NCBI RefSeq assembly: GCF_016134045.1
Contig: NZ_CP065915.1
Location: 248,001-312,000, forward strand
DNA: 64,000 nt
Reading direction: 5' to 3'
Source of the DNA: Pelagovum pacificum
GTDB taxonomy: Bacteria > Pseudomonadota > Alphaproteobacteria > Rhodobacterales > Rhodobacteraceae
Shown here one piece after another: positions 1 through 8,189 of the stretch (within the stretch, counting starts at the first letter, position 1; every line of letters starts with the position of its first letter). The notes under the pieces were generated by a model. It worked only from the letters and a program-made list of their open reading frames with translations, ran no database searches and was not told the DNA's origin. Made by a program: the position numbers and the translations under genes.

Positions 1-723
1 GGGCTCGACCATTCGCTCGTCACTGTGATCCTCTCGGCGGTCTGCGCCGGCATGGTGCTGGCGGTGCTGGGAATCCGGGCGATTCTCGCGCCGGTCATGC
101 TGGTGTCGGGCGCGCTGGACCGGTGGGGGCGGACCGGGCAGATGCCGGTCCTGCCGGAATCCTACCGGGACGAGGTCGGCCTGCTGATGGTCCGCACCAA
201 CCTGATGATGGCGCGGGCGCAACGGACGATCGACCATTCCCGCCGCGAAAGCGATACCGACCCGCTCACCGGGGCGCTGAACCGTCGGGGCGCTCTGCGG
301 ATGCTGCGCGACGCGCCGAGCGGGTGGATCGTGCTGATCGACCTCGACCATTTCCGGCTGTTGAATGAACGGCTTGGCCGTGCCGACGGCGACCGGCTGC
401 TGCGCGACATCGCGCAGGCCTGCGCCAATGTCCTGCGGGAGAATGACATTCTGGCCCGCATGGACGGGAAGGAATTTCTCGTCTTCCTGCCGGGAACGCC
501 GCGCAAGGTCGCGCTGCGCGTCGCGGACCGCCTGCGGGAAACGATCGGTCAGAGGCTCGTCAGCGGCAAGTTGCGTCTGACTGCTTCTGCCGGGCTGGCA
601 CATTTCGACGGCGGCGAGCCTGTCGATGAGGCGATCGCTGCAGCGAACGAACAGTTGAAACGGGCGAAAGCCTTGGGACCGGGGCAGGCCTGCTGGTCGG
701 GCCAGGAAAGCGCGGCGGCCTGA
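1..723 (+). CDS. GGDEF-domain protein (putative diguanylate cyclase), 5'-truncated by window edge
   Basis: The frame is open from base 1, so the true start lies outside the window; the first internal candidate is GTG at 25. The visible part begins with one hydrophobic segment (about 25-110), then a HAMP-like linker, then a GGDEF domain from about 250 (DTDPLTGALNRRG). The active-site loop reads MDGKEF (460-477) instead of GG(D/E)EF, so the first Gly is lost and cyclase activity is uncertain. It would be an inner-membrane protein with a cytosolic output domain in c-di-GMP signalling, either as an enzyme or as a degenerate effector. It ends with TGA at 721-723. The input domain is not visible. 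Confidence 0.85.
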   Translation, partial: GLDHSLVTVILSAVCAGMVLAVLGIRAILAPVMLVSGALDRWGRTGQMPVLPESYRDEVGLLMVRTNLMMARAQRTIDHSRRESDTDPLTGALNRRGALRMLRDAPSGWIVLIDLDHFRLLNERLGRADGDRLLRDIAQACANVLRENDILARMDGKEFLVFLPGTPRKVALRVADRLRETIGQRLVSGKLRLTASAGLAHFDGGEPVDEAIAAANEQLKRAKALGPGQACWSGQESAAA

Positions 724-830
724 GGATGCTTCGGGCGGGTCTCCTCCGGCACTGGATCATGCAGGTGGAGCTTGCAGTCAGCGCGATTGCTGGCCGTGTC
801 GGGCTGCATCCGCAAAGCAGGCGGCTGGCA

Positions 831-1277
831 CTAGCGAACGATCGGCTCGATCGGGTCATAGTAGGTGCCGGGCTCCGTGCTCCACGTGATGGCGCCCAGG
901 CTGTCGGGTTTGACGTTGAGCGTGGCGAGCTCCTCCCGTGTGACCCACCGGCGATGCGTGACGACGCCCTCGACGTCCATCCAGTCGCCGTCGGGGTCTC
1001 CCCCGACCAGGGTGCACCGGAAGTAGATGTCGACCTGATGGAACGGTTCGCCGGGCGCGTGAAACTCGTTGACGAGGCAGATCTCGCCGGGGCCCACGGT
1101 CAGACCAGTCTCTTCGTGGACTTCCCGGACGAGGTTTTCGGGAAGTCCCTGGTGAGGCTCGGCCCCCCCGCCCGGCGCGCACCAGAGATCGGTGCGCCCG
1201 GCATAGGCGTTCACGAGGAGAAGGCGGTCATCGCGCAGGATGATGCCGCGCACGGCGAGGCGGATCGGACGTTGCAT
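831..1277 (-). CDS. Nudix hydrolase
   Basis: A 148-residue protein if it starts at the ATG at 1275-1277 (MQRPIRLAVRGI); the frame stays open a little further upstream. The Nudix box is easy to see (GGAEPHQ, seven residues, then REVHEETGL), with the REUxEE metal-binding core intact. The upstream Glu of the consensus (Gx5E) is Gln here. Family members hydrolyse nucleoside diphosphates linked to other moieties; the substrate cannot be read from sequence. It lies on the minus strand about 210 bases downstream of purK and may be transcribed with it. Confidence 0.85.
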   Translation of the reverse strand: MQRPIRLAVRGIILRDDRLLLVNAYAGRTDLWCAPGGGAEPHQGLPENLVREVHEETGLTVGPGEICLVNEFHAPGEPFHQVDIYFRCTLVGGDPDGDWMDVEGVVTHRRWVTREELATLNVKPDSLGAITWSTEPGTYYDPIEPIVR

Positions 1278-1473
1278 GGCGCGGAAGGTGCCCGCCTGCG
1301 CGGCGCACCGCAAGGCGGGCCGGGAATTTCAGCTCGCCTCGGGTCAGGTCGGCGCTGCTACCGCGCTCGCAGAAGTGCCACGCGATGGGATCGAACGCTT
1401 TGTCGGGGGCACCTGCCGCCGCCTCGGGCGGATAATCCCACCCGATCGGGCGCCCGGCGTCGCCAGTCGCCAA
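1228..1473 (-). CDS. Hypothetical small protein between purK and the Nudix gene (weak call)
   Basis: A minus-strand frame of up to 81 codons starting at TTG 1471-1473, just downstream of the purK stop and overlapping the Nudix start by about 50 bases. The first half (GWDYPPEAAAGAPDKAF... AWHFCERG) looks more protein-like than the Arg-rich tail, which runs antisense-like into the Nudix gene. I do not recognise a family. It may be a genuine short gene, a decayed fragment, or a chance frame; it is the only plausible occupant of the 1278-1490 gap. Confidence 0.25.
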   Translation of the reverse strand: MATGDAGRPIGWDYPPEAAAGAPDKAFDPIAWHFCERGSSADLTRGELKFPARLAVRRAGGHLPRHATSDPPRRARHHPAR

Positions 1474-1490
1474 GCTTATCCGAATTCAGC

Positions 1491-2567
1491 TCACCCGCTT
1501 CCGAGCGGTTTGAGGTGGTTCACATGCCCCATCTTGCGTCCCTCTCGGACCTCGGCCTTGCCGTAGAGGTGCAGCGCGGCACCGGACGCGGCGAGCTCGG
1601 GCACGCGGTCCATGTCTGCTCCGATCAGGTTCTCCATCATCACGTCGGAATGGCGCGTCCCGTCGCCAAGCGGCCATCCGCAGATTGCGCGGATGTGCTG
1701 TTCGAACTGGCAGATCGCGCAGCCGTTCTGCGTCCAGTGACCGGAGTTGTGAACCCGCGGTGCGAACTCGTTCACCACAAGACCGCCGGGCGTCACGAAG
1801 AGTTCGACACCGATGACACCGACATAGTCGAGCGCGTTCAGGATACGCCCGGCAAGCAGGACCGCATCCGCCTGCAGCGACGCCGGAAGGCTGGCGGGGA
1901 CAGTGGTCGTGCGCAGGATACCGTCGGAATGGACGTTCTCGCCCGGGTCGAAACATGCGACCGCACCGTCGAGCGAACGTGCGCCGATGACGGAAACTTC
2001 GGCAGAGAAGTCCACGAACCCTTCGAGGATCGAGGGCGCGTCCGTCATGGCAGACCAGATCGCCGGCAGGTCGCTGTCCTCGTTCAGCCGCGCCTGTCCC
2101 TTGCCGTCATAGCCGAAGCGCCGGGTCTTCAGGATCGACGGCAGGCCGACTTCGGCGACCGCGGACTCCAGCCCTGCGAGGTCGTCAACCGTCGCGAACG
2201 GCGCGGTCTTCAGGCCGAGATCCTGCAGGAAAGTCTTTTCCGTCAGGCGGTCTTGCGACGTGGCGAGCGCGGTCCGGTTCGGGCGGATCGGGCAGATCGC
2301 CTCGATCCGGTCGAGCGCCTCCGCCGGGACGTTCTCGAATTCGTAGGTCACGACATCGACCGAGCGGGCGAAGGCTTCGAGCGCGTCCGCATCGTCCCAG
2401 GCCGCCGTCGTCAGCGCGTCGGACACCTGCGCGGCGGGCGGCGCGTCGCCGGGATCATAGATATGGCACCGGAGGCCAAGCCGCGCCGCGGCGAGTGCGA
2501 GCATGCGGCCAAGCTGACCACCGCCAAGGATGCCAATCACGGATCCGGTGGGAAGCGGGTCACTCAT
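1491..2567 (-). CDS. purK: 5-(carboxyamino)imidazole ribonucleotide synthase
   Basis: 358 residues from ATG 2565-2567 ([20 protein letters not shown]). ATP-grasp enzyme of purine synthesis that carboxylates AIR to N5-CAIR using ATP and bicarbonate. The N-terminal [12 protein letters not shown] loop, the central ATP-grasp region ([15 protein letters not shown]) and the C-terminal [14 protein letters not shown] segment are diagnostic. The start overlaps the 3' end of purE by 8 bases, so the two are translationally coupled as a purEK operon, and PurE uses the PurK product. Length is normal for the family. An upstream in-frame extension (to 2651) runs back through purE and is not used. Confidence 0.97.
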   Translation of the reverse strand: MSDPLPTGSVIGILGGGQLGRMLALAAARLGLRCHIYDPGDAPPAAQVSDALTTAAWDDADALEAFARSVDVVTYEFENVPAEALDRIEAICPIRPNRTALATSQDRLTEKTFLQDLGLKTAPFATVDDLAGLESAVAEVGLPSILKTRRFGYDGKGQARLNEDSDLPAIWSAMTDAPSILEGFVDFSAEVSVIGARSLDGAVACFDPGENVHSDGILRTTTVPASLPASLQADAVLLAGRILNALDYVGVIGVELFVTPGGLVVNEFAPRVHNSGHWTQNGCAICQFEQHIRAICGWPLGDGTRHSDVMMENLIGADMDRVPELAASGAALHLYGKAEVREGRKMGHVNHLKPLGSG

Positions 2568-3048
2568 CGCTCGGCTCCTCGGGAATCGAGGCGGCGAGCT
2601 CCTTGCGCCATGTGTCGATGCGCGCCGCGAGCGCGGGATCCGACAGGGCAACGATCTGCGCAGCCATCAGCCCGCCATTCATCGCGCCCGACGCGCCGAT
2701 GGCCATGGTCGCCACCGGAAAGCCGCGCGGCATCTGGACGATGGAATAGAGCGAGTCGACCCCGCTCAACGCGCGGGTCTGGACCGGAACGCCAATCACC
2801 GGAACCCGCGTCTTGGACGCCAGCATACCGGGCAGGTGCGCCGCACCACCGGCGCCGGCGACGATTGCCTGCAAGCCCCGGTCGGCGGCTTCGATTCCGT
2901 AGCTCCACATCCGGTCTGGCGTGCGATGGGCCGAGACGATGCGCGTTTCGAACGGCACGCCAAGTTCTTCAAGGATATTGGCGGCTTCCTTCATGGTGGG
3001 CCAGTCTGACTGGCTGCCCATCACGACGCCGACGCGCGGTTCCGTCAT
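2560..3048 (-). CDS. purE: N5-carboxyaminoimidazole ribonucleotide mutase
   Basis: 162 residues from ATG 3046-3048, preceded at ideal spacing by a perfect AGGAGG (3055-3060, minus strand). The class I PurE signatures are clear: GSQSDWPTM near residues 11-19 and SAHRTPDRM with catalytic His41. It moves the carboxylate of N5-CAIR to C4 to give CAIR. It is the first gene of purEK. The frame extends upstream to 3174 through the 15-bp repeat tract, but the strong ribosome site and family length fix the start at 3048. The 361-base leader between this gene and DUF465 is unusual (see the repeat). Confidence 0.97.
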   Translation of the reverse strand: MTEPRVGVVMGSQSDWPTMKEAANILEELGVPFETRIVSAHRTPDRMWSYGIEAADRGLQAIVAGAGGAAHLPGMLASKTRVPVIGVPVQTRALSGVDSLYSIVQMPRGFPVATMAIGASGAMNGGLMAAQIVALSDPALAARIDTWRKELAASIPEEPSDE

Positions 3049-3100
3049 CGCTTCCCTCCTTCGCGGAACGCGCACTATATCCGCGCGCCGGTCGGGTGCA

Positions 3101-3220
3101 ATCGTCTGGCCCGAGGTCGTCTTGCCCGAGGGCGTCCGGGCCGAGATTGTGCCGCTTGAAAATGTGTGGCCCAAGATCGCTCTGCGGACGGACTATCTGC
3201 CCAAGGCCGTCTGGCCCCAA
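3101..3220. repeat. Degenerate 15-bp tandem repeat upstream of purE
   Basis: Eight consecutive 15-base units can be laid out from 3101. They begin ATCGTCTGGCCCGAG, GTCGTCTTGCCCGAG, GGCGTCCGGGCCGAG and so on, with core CTGGCCC(A/G)AG and a last clear unit at 3206-3220. Periodicity fades after 3220, but GC-poor repetitive-looking sequence continues to about 3409. It fills most of the 361-base gap between the DUF465 and purE genes. Because 15 is a multiple of three, every frame through it encodes five-residue repeats (for example DLGPD/DLGPH on the minus strand). No start with a ribosome site was found, so I call it non-coding. Confidence 0.8.
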
Positions 3221-3409
3221 GTCGTTCGGCGCGGCGACGATGTCCAGCAAGGCAATGAGGGCCAGCGGAAAAACGACGAAAACTCAAGCGACGACGCACG
3301 GTCAGGCTTGGGGCGCGGGTAAGTCGCCGCCATCCAGACAAGTGACGACACCCAGACAGGTGAGTGCGCCGAAACATCTGATGATGACCGGTCAGGCGAC
3401 CATGCTTGG

Positions 3410-3628
3410 TCAGGCGATGATGTCCGGGGTGATCCGGTCCTCGAGCGCCGAGATCCGGTCCTTCAGCGACAGCTTGCGCTTTTTCAGGCGACGGATGGTC
3501 AGCACGTCGGCGGTCGGGGTCGCCTCGAGCGCCTGGATGGCCGTGTCGAGATCGCGATGCTCGCCGCGCATCACCTCGAGCTCGACCCGCAGCACTTCGA
3601 GCTGCTCCATCCGGGCGGATTTGTTCAT
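3410..3628 (-). CDS. YdcH-family (DUF465) small protein
   Basis: 72 residues from ATG 3626-3628. All-helical and highly charged, with the typical DUF465 C-terminal pattern RRLKKRKLSLKDRISALED. The family consists of short coiled-coil proteins of unknown role, common in alphaproteobacteria. It is transcribed toward the purE leader and divergently from the small heat-shock gene at 3794. A longer upstream in-frame reading (to 4183) runs antisense through the heat-shock gene and is discarded. Confidence 0.88.
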   Translation of the reverse strand: MNKSARMEQLEVLRVELEVMRGEHRDLDTAIQALEATPTADVLTIRRLKKRKLSLKDRISALEDRITPDIIA

Positions 3629-3793
3629 GGTGTCCTGCGCTTTCCCTGTGTCGCGGACAACATAACGCCGGGGCGAGGCGGCGCAAAGCCTGCACTTGCA
3701 AGGGGCGGAGCGCTTTCCCATATCTTTCGACAAGGCGGCTGCCGACAAGAGGGGCCGCTTCTGGACGGTCGCTTTGACGAAGGACATGTCGAT

Positions 3794-4207
3794 ATGACGA
3801 AACTCACGCTCGGGTCGCACCCGTTCCTGCTGGGGTTCGAACAGCTTGAAAGGCTGGTCGAGCGGACGGCGAAGACCGGGAACGAGGGCTATCCTCCCTA
3901 CAATATCGAACAGACGTCCGAGACGTCGTACCGCATCACGCTCGCCGTGGCGGGCTTTTCCGAGGACGATCTGTCGATCACGGTCGAAGACAACCAGTTG
4001 GTGATCCGCGGCCGTCAGGGCGACGAAGGTCAGGATCGCCTGTTTCTTCATCGCGGGATCGCCGCACGGCAGTTTCAACGCAGCTTCGTGCTCGCCGATG
4101 GCGTGGATGTGGGCGATGCTCTTCTCGAGAACGGTCTTCTTCATGTCGATTTGAAACGACATGTCCCCGAAAGCGTTGTTCAAACGATAGAGATCCGGAG
4201 GAAGTGA
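3794..4207 (+). CDS. Small heat-shock protein, Hsp20/alpha-crystallin family (IbpA-like)
   Basis: 137 residues from ATG 3794 (MTKLTLGSHPFLLGFEQLERL), with AAGGA about 10 bases upstream. The alpha-crystallin domain spans roughly residues 33-130: YPPYNIEQ, AVAGFSEDDL and the conserved ENGLLHVDL motif. An ATP-independent holdase that keeps unfolding proteins soluble. The stop (4205-4207) lies 2 bases before the next start, so it is coupled to the DUF1150 gene, a pairing I associate with alphaproteobacteria. No ROSE-type leader could be confirmed in the short divergent region. Confidence 0.95.
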   Translation: MTKLTLGSHPFLLGFEQLERLVERTAKTGNEGYPPYNIEQTSETSYRITLAVAGFSEDDLSITVEDNQLVIRGRQGDEGQDRLFLHRGIAARQFQRSFVLADGVDVGDALLENGLLHVDLKRHVPESVVQTIEIRRK

Positions 4208-4209
4208 CC

Positions 4210-4434
4210 ATGAACAGCAAAATCGACTTCGCCCATCTGGGCCAGAACATGGTCTACGTCAAACCCGTCGACGTCGCCGATCTGCCCGAAGACGTGCAGG
4301 AAGAGGCGGGCGATCTGGAGCAGCTTTTCGCCGTCCACAATTCGGACGGAGAGCAGCTTGCGCTGGTCGCTGACCGCAACCTCGCCTTCAGCCTTGCCCG
4401 GCAGCACGACATGTCGCCGGTGACGCTGCATTGA
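4210..4434 (+). CDS. DUF1150 family protein
   Basis: 74 residues starting at ATG 4210, placed just after GGAGG (4196-4202) at good spacing; a GTG two codons earlier overlaps the heat-shock stop and is less likely. The sequence (VYVKPV..., FAVHNSDGEQLALVADRNLAF, ending in SPVTLH) is typical of the DUF1150 family, which follows an Hsp20 gene in many alphaproteobacteria. Function unknown; a stress-related role is inferred from the operon only. Confidence 0.9.
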   Translation: MNSKIDFAHLGQNMVYVKPVDVADLPEDVQEEAGDLEQLFAVHNSDGEQLALVADRNLAFSLARQHDMSPVTLH

Positions 4435-4438
4435 CCTC

Positions 4439-4462
4439 TCGGCCGGGCTTGCGCTCGGCCGA
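4439..4462. terminator. Hairpin after the Hsp20-DUF1150 operon
   Basis: Arms TCGGCCG (4439-4445) and CGGCCGA (4456-4462) around a 10-base loop, five bases after the DUF1150 stop, followed by AAAAC rather than a T-run. It could be a weak intrinsic terminator or a 3'-protecting hairpin. Confidence 0.5.
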
Positions 4463-4497
4463 AAACTCTGCCGTTCTCGTGGCTTGAGGGCTGCGAT

Positions 4498-5541
4498 ATG
4501 GCAAAACGTGCATCATTCGAAATCGGCGGTGAAACGGTAGCGCCGGGAACCCGGAAGGTCATCGACCTGCCGGTCTCGGTCATGTCGGATCATACGCCCG
4601 TCCATCTTTCGGTCGAAGTGATTCATGGCCGCCAGCCGGGGCCGACGGTGTTTGTCAGCGCTGCGGTGCATGGCGATGAAGTGATCGGTGTCGAGATCGC
4701 GCGGCGGCTTCTCAAGTCAGCACCCTTGCGGAGCCTTCGTGGCACGCTTCTGGTCGTGCCGATCGTAAACTCATTCGGTTTCCTGAACCATTCCAGGTAC
4801 CTGCCGGACCGTCGCGATCTGAACCGATCGTTTCCCGGACATGCGCAAGGATCGCTCGCCTCGCGGCTGGCAAACCTGTTCCTGACAGAGATCGTGCTGC
4901 GTTGCGACTTCGGGATCGACCTGCATTCGGCGGCCGTCCATCGCACAAACCTGCCCCAGATCCGTGTGACGCCGGGCGTGCCGAGGCTGCGACAGCTCGC
5001 CTCCGCGTTCGGGCCGCCTGTCATCATCAACTCGCCGGTCCGGTCGGGGAGCCTGCGCGCCGAGGCGAAGGCGAAGGGCGTCGATATCCTGCTTTACGAG
5101 GCAGGAGAGGGCCTGCGTTTCGACGAGATGGCCGTGCGTTCAGGTGTGGCTGGCATCCTGCGGGTGCTGAATTCCTGTGCCATGCTGCCCGACAAGGGGA
5201 TCAGCCGACCGCGTGCGGCGCCGCTGCTCGCGGTGGAGACCCATTGGTTGAGGGCGCCGCGGGGCGGGTTGCTGCGAACGTTCCGAGGCGATGGCGAGAT
5301 CGTGTCCGAAGGCACCGTGATGGCCGCCGTGAGCGGTCCGTTCGGCAACACGGAGGCCGAGATACTCGCGCCGTTCGACGGCCTCGTCGTGGGGCGGGCC
5401 GTGATGCCGGTGGTGAACGAAGGCGATGCGGTCTTTCACCTTGCGCAGGTGGCGCGGCCCGACGCCGCAAACGAAGCGCTAGAGGATATGGCCGATCACC
5501 TGTCGCGCGATCCGCTGTTCGACGAAGACGAGATCATTTGA
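4498..5541 (+). CDS. Succinylglutamate desuccinylase/aspartoacylase-family zinc hydrolase
   Basis: 347 residues from ATG 4498. The M14-like zinc site is visible: HGDE (His58, Glu61) followed by DLHS (His143), with a candidate catalytic Glu201 in LLYEAGEG. The family deacylates N-acyl amino acids or related amides. A beta-rich C-terminal part (THWLRAPRGGLL..., IVSEGTVMAAVSGPFG) matches the AstE/AspA-type tail. The substrate cannot be named. It stands alone between the heat-shock operon and the DUF1800 pair. Confidence 0.88.
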   Translation: MAKRASFEIGGETVAPGTRKVIDLPVSVMSDHTPVHLSVEVIHGRQPGPTVFVSAAVHGDEVIGVEIARRLLKSAPLRSLRGTLLVVPIVNSFGFLNHSRYLPDRRDLNRSFPGHAQGSLASRLANLFLTEIVLRCDFGIDLHSAAVHRTNLPQIRVTPGVPRLRQLASAFGPPVIINSPVRSGSLRAEAKAKGVDILLYEAGEGLRFDEMAVRSGVAGILRVLNSCAMLPDKGISRPRAAPLLAVETHWLRAPRGGLLRTFRGDGEIVSEGTVMAAVSGPFGNTEAEILAPFDGLVVGRAVMPVVNEGDAVFHLAQVARPDAANEALEDMADHLSRDPLFDEDEII

Positions 5542-5607
5542 CATCGGCGGCTACGCGCTTGTGATCCTTGCATCGTTGGAAGGTGGGCCGGCGAAGCGTT
5601 AAGTTGT

Positions 5608-5627
5608 GTCTCAGAATTCATTGAGAC
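5608..5627. promoter_or_regulatory. Inverted repeat just upstream of the DUF1800 start
   Basis: GTCTCA (5608-5613), an 8-base spacer, TGAGAC (5622-5627); it ends 10 bases before the ATG at 5638, where no Shine-Dalgarno sequence is seen. It could be a repressor site or a hairpin affecting translation. Short, so possibly chance. Confidence 0.35.
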
Positions 5628-5637
5628 TCGTTGCTTC

Positions 5638-7014
5638 ATGTTTGATCCCATCCTGGCCGAAATCCGGTTCGGAACCGGCCTGTCGCCCATCCATCGCCCC
5701 GTCCAGTCCGCAGACACCATGATTGCGCGGCTGAAGGGCCCTGACGTGGCCGCCGGTGACTTCGGCTGGACCATGTTCCGCAATACGCGGCCCTCGCCGG
5801 ACGACCTTCTGGATGCCGGTCGCGCCATCCGGGATGCCGAGACGGAGGCGGCCCGGGAAGAGGCGCTGGCGGCCCGGCGGGAGATGTACGACCGTGTCGG
5901 GCTGCTCTACCGGCGGGGGTTCAAGACGTCTTTGCTGCGGGCGGCGCGGGCGGAGGACGGCTTTCGCGAGGCGCTTGTCGACTTCTGGGCCGACCATTTC
6001 ACGGTACTGGCGAAAAACGCGCAGCACCGCCACCTCGTGATGGGATACATCGAGGAGGCGATCCGGCCGAACGTCGCCGGTCGCTTCCAGGACATGCTGA
6101 TCGCGGTGGTGACGAACCCGCTGATGCTGCTCTACCTAGATCAATCGAGCTCCGTCGGGCCGAACTCTCCCGCCGGACAGCGGGGCGGGCGCGGGCTGAA
6201 CGAGAACCTCGCCCGCGAGATGCTGGAGTTGCATACCGTCGGGGTAGAGGCGGAATATTCGCAGACGGATGTTCGGCAACTCGCCGAGCTGCTGACCGGG
6301 CTCACCGCCCCGTCGGGCGACCATTTCAAGTTTCAGCGCAACCGCTCCGAACCGGGTGAGGAAGTCGTTCTGGGCCGCACCTACGGTAGCGGGGGTGAGG
6401 GGTTTCACAACGTGGTCGAAGCGCTGACCGACATCGCGACGCACCCGGCCACGGCCCGTCATATCTCGACCAAGCTGGCCCGCCATTTCATCGCCGACGA
6501 TCCGCCGGAAGAGGTGATCGCCGTCATGGCGGACGCCTTCCGCGCGACGAACGGCGATCTTGCCGCGGTCTACGAGGCGATGTTGCGCCATGACCAGGCG
6601 TGGACGCCGGAGCGGCTCAAGGTGAAGCAGCCGATCGAATTCATGAAATCCGCCTGCCGTGCGCTGGGCATGGGGGCGAACGATATCGCTTCGGACCGGC
6701 CCGGCGATCTTCATCCGGCGTTCTTCAGTCCGCTCATCACGATGGGGCAGGAGTGGCAGAAGCCGAACGGACCCGATGGCTGGCCCGAGAGGTCGGACTT
6801 CTGGGTCACCCCGCAATTCATGGCCGCGCGGATCAGCTGGTCGATCTACAAGGTGAATACCTTCATGACCCATCTCGAGGACCCGCGCGACTTCGTGCGG
6901 ACCGCGCTCGGGCCCAACCCGCCGGAAGACGTGGTCTTCGCGGCGGGCGCAGCCGCCAACATTCGCGACGGGATCGGCGTTGTCCTGTCCTCCGCCGCGT
7001 TCCAGAGGAGATGA
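5638..7014 (+). CDS. DUF1800 domain-containing protein
   Basis: 458 residues. Contains the family hallmarks FWADHFTV (near residue 117), the LNENLAREMLELHTVGVEAEYSQ-type block (LARE, LHT) and ISTKLARHFIADDPP. DUF1800 proteins are almost always paired with a DUF1501 protein, as here, where the stop (7012-7014) precedes the next ATG by two bases. No biochemical role is established; the partner is Tat-exported, which suggests an extracytoplasmic complex. No signal peptide is visible at this N-terminus. Confidence 0.93.
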   Translation: MFDPILAEIRFGTGLSPIHRPVQSADTMIARLKGPDVAAGDFGWTMFRNTRPSPDDLLDAGRAIRDAETEAAREEALAARREMYDRVGLLYRRGFKTSLLRAARAEDGFREALVDFWADHFTVLAKNAQHRHLVMGYIEEAIRPNVAGRFQDMLIAVVTNPLMLLYLDQSSSVGPNSPAGQRGGRGLNENLAREMLELHTVGVEAEYSQTDVRQLAELLTGLTAPSGDHFKFQRNRSEPGEEVVLGRTYGSGGEGFHNVVEALTDIATHPATARHISTKLARHFIADDPPEEVIAVMADAFRATNGDLAAVYEAMLRHDQAWTPERLKVKQPIEFMKSACRALGMGANDIASDRPGDLHPAFFSPLITMGQEWQKPNGPDGWPERSDFWVTPQFMAARISWSIYKVNTFMTHLEDPRDFVRTALGPNPPEDVVFAAGAAANIRDGIGVVLSSAAFQRR

Positions 7015-7016
7015 CG

Positions 7017-8189
7017 ATGGATCGCAGGGACTTTCTTCTCAGAGGCACGGCGCTTGGCTGTACCGCAGCGGCGAGCCCGTTCGTCACGCCAGTCGCGCTG
7101 GCGAGCGCGCCGTGGGACAACCGGCTTGTCGTCGTCATCCTGCGCGGGGCTATGGACGGGCTTGATGTCGTGCAACCCTACGGCGACGCCGGGCTGGCGG
7201 GGCTTCGGCCCGACCTTCCGTCGGGCGAGGCGGGCGGGGGTATGGACCTCGACGGGTTCTTCTCGATGCATGCGTCGCTCGGCGCGCTGTCGCCGTTGTG
7301 GCGAAGTGGCGAGCTTGGCTTCGTTCACGCGGTTTCGACCCCGTACCGCGACAAGCGCAGCCACTTCGACGGACAGGACCTTCTGGAAGCCGGAATCGGC
7401 GGGACGAGCGGTATTCGTGACGGCTGGCTGAACCGGATGCTGCAGCAGGTGCCGGGTCTGGAGCAGGAGATCGCCTACGCCGTGGGGCGCGAGCAGATGC
7501 TGATCCTGAGCGGCGACAAGCTGGTGTCGAGCTGGGCGCCGGGGACCGACCTTCAACTCGGCACCGAAACGCAGAGATTGCTGGAGCTGGTCCAGCACGA
7601 CGATCCGATCTTCCGCGCGGCGAGCACCGACGCCATCCGGATCGCGGCGGAAGCACGCGACCTTGGCAACCTCGCCGGTGAGGCCGTCGGACGTGGCACG
7701 TCGGTCGATGTGGCGCGCTTCGCGGCGTCGCGGCTGCTGGCGGATACGCGGATCGCGTCGTTCTCGATCAACGGCTGGGATACGCACAACCAGCAGGCGC
7801 GGGGACTGCGCCAACCGCTGGAAGAGCTGGCGAACACGATCCTCACACTGAAGTCGTCTCTTGGCGACGTCTGGTCGAAGACGGCGGTGGTCTGCATGAC
7901 CGAGTTCGGGCGCACGGCGCGCCAGAACGGCAGCGGCGGCACGGACCACGGGACAGCCGGGGCGATGCTGCTGGCCGGCGGGGCTGTGCGGGGCGGACGT
8001 GTCGTGACCGACTGGCCGGGACTGGGCGAGGCCGATCTTTATGACCGTCGCGACCTGATGCCGACGCGCGACGTGCGGGCACATGCCGGCTGGATGATGC
8101 GGGGGCTGTTCGGGTTGCCGCAAGGCACCATCGAGTCCGCGATCTTTCCCGGGCTCGAGATGGGTGGCGACCCGGGGCTGCTGCTCTGA
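7017..8189 (+). CDS. DUF1501 domain-containing protein with Tat signal
   Basis: 390 residues from ATG 7017; GAGGAG ends at 7010, which gives proper spacing to 7017 rather than to the ATG at 7011. The N-terminus MDRRDFLLRG is a twin-arginine signal (Arg3-Arg4), followed by a hydrophobic stretch. The domain belongs to the sulfatase/alkaline-phosphatase-like fold: VVILRGAMDGLDVV near the start, FDGQDLLE, SINGWDTHNQQ, MTEFGRTARQNGSGGTDHG near the end. Partner of the DUF1800 gene. The enzymatic role is unknown. Confidence 0.93.
   Translation: MDRRDFLLRGTALGCTAAASPFVTPVALASAPWDNRLVVVILRGAMDGLDVVQPYGDAGLAGLRPDLPSGEAGGGMDLDGFFSMHASLGALSPLWRSGELGFVHAVSTPYRDKRSHFDGQDLLEAGIGGTSGIRDGWLNRMLQQVPGLEQEIAYAVGREQMLILSGDKLVSSWAPGTDLQLGTETQRLLELVQHDDPIFRAASTDAIRIAAEARDLGNLAGEAVGRGTSVDVARFAASRLLADTRIASFSINGWDTHNQQARGLRQPLEELANTILTLKSSLGDVWSKTAVVCMTEFGRTARQNGSGGTDHGTAGAMLLAGGAVRGGRVVTDWPGLGEADLYDRRDLMPTRDVRAHAGWMMRGLFGLPQGTIESAIFPGLEMGGDPGLLL

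Noticed and set aside
3221..3409. Continuation of the 15-bp repeat up to the DUF465 stop
   Set aside because: Similar motifs recur (CCAGACA, GGTCAGGCGA), but at 18-base spacing and out of phase, so they were not counted as units.
726..3665. A 979-codon open frame on the plus strand
   Set aside because: Antisense to the Nudix, purK and purE genes and rich in Arg/Gly; a GC-skewed shadow frame. The minus-strand genes have clear families and ribosome sites.
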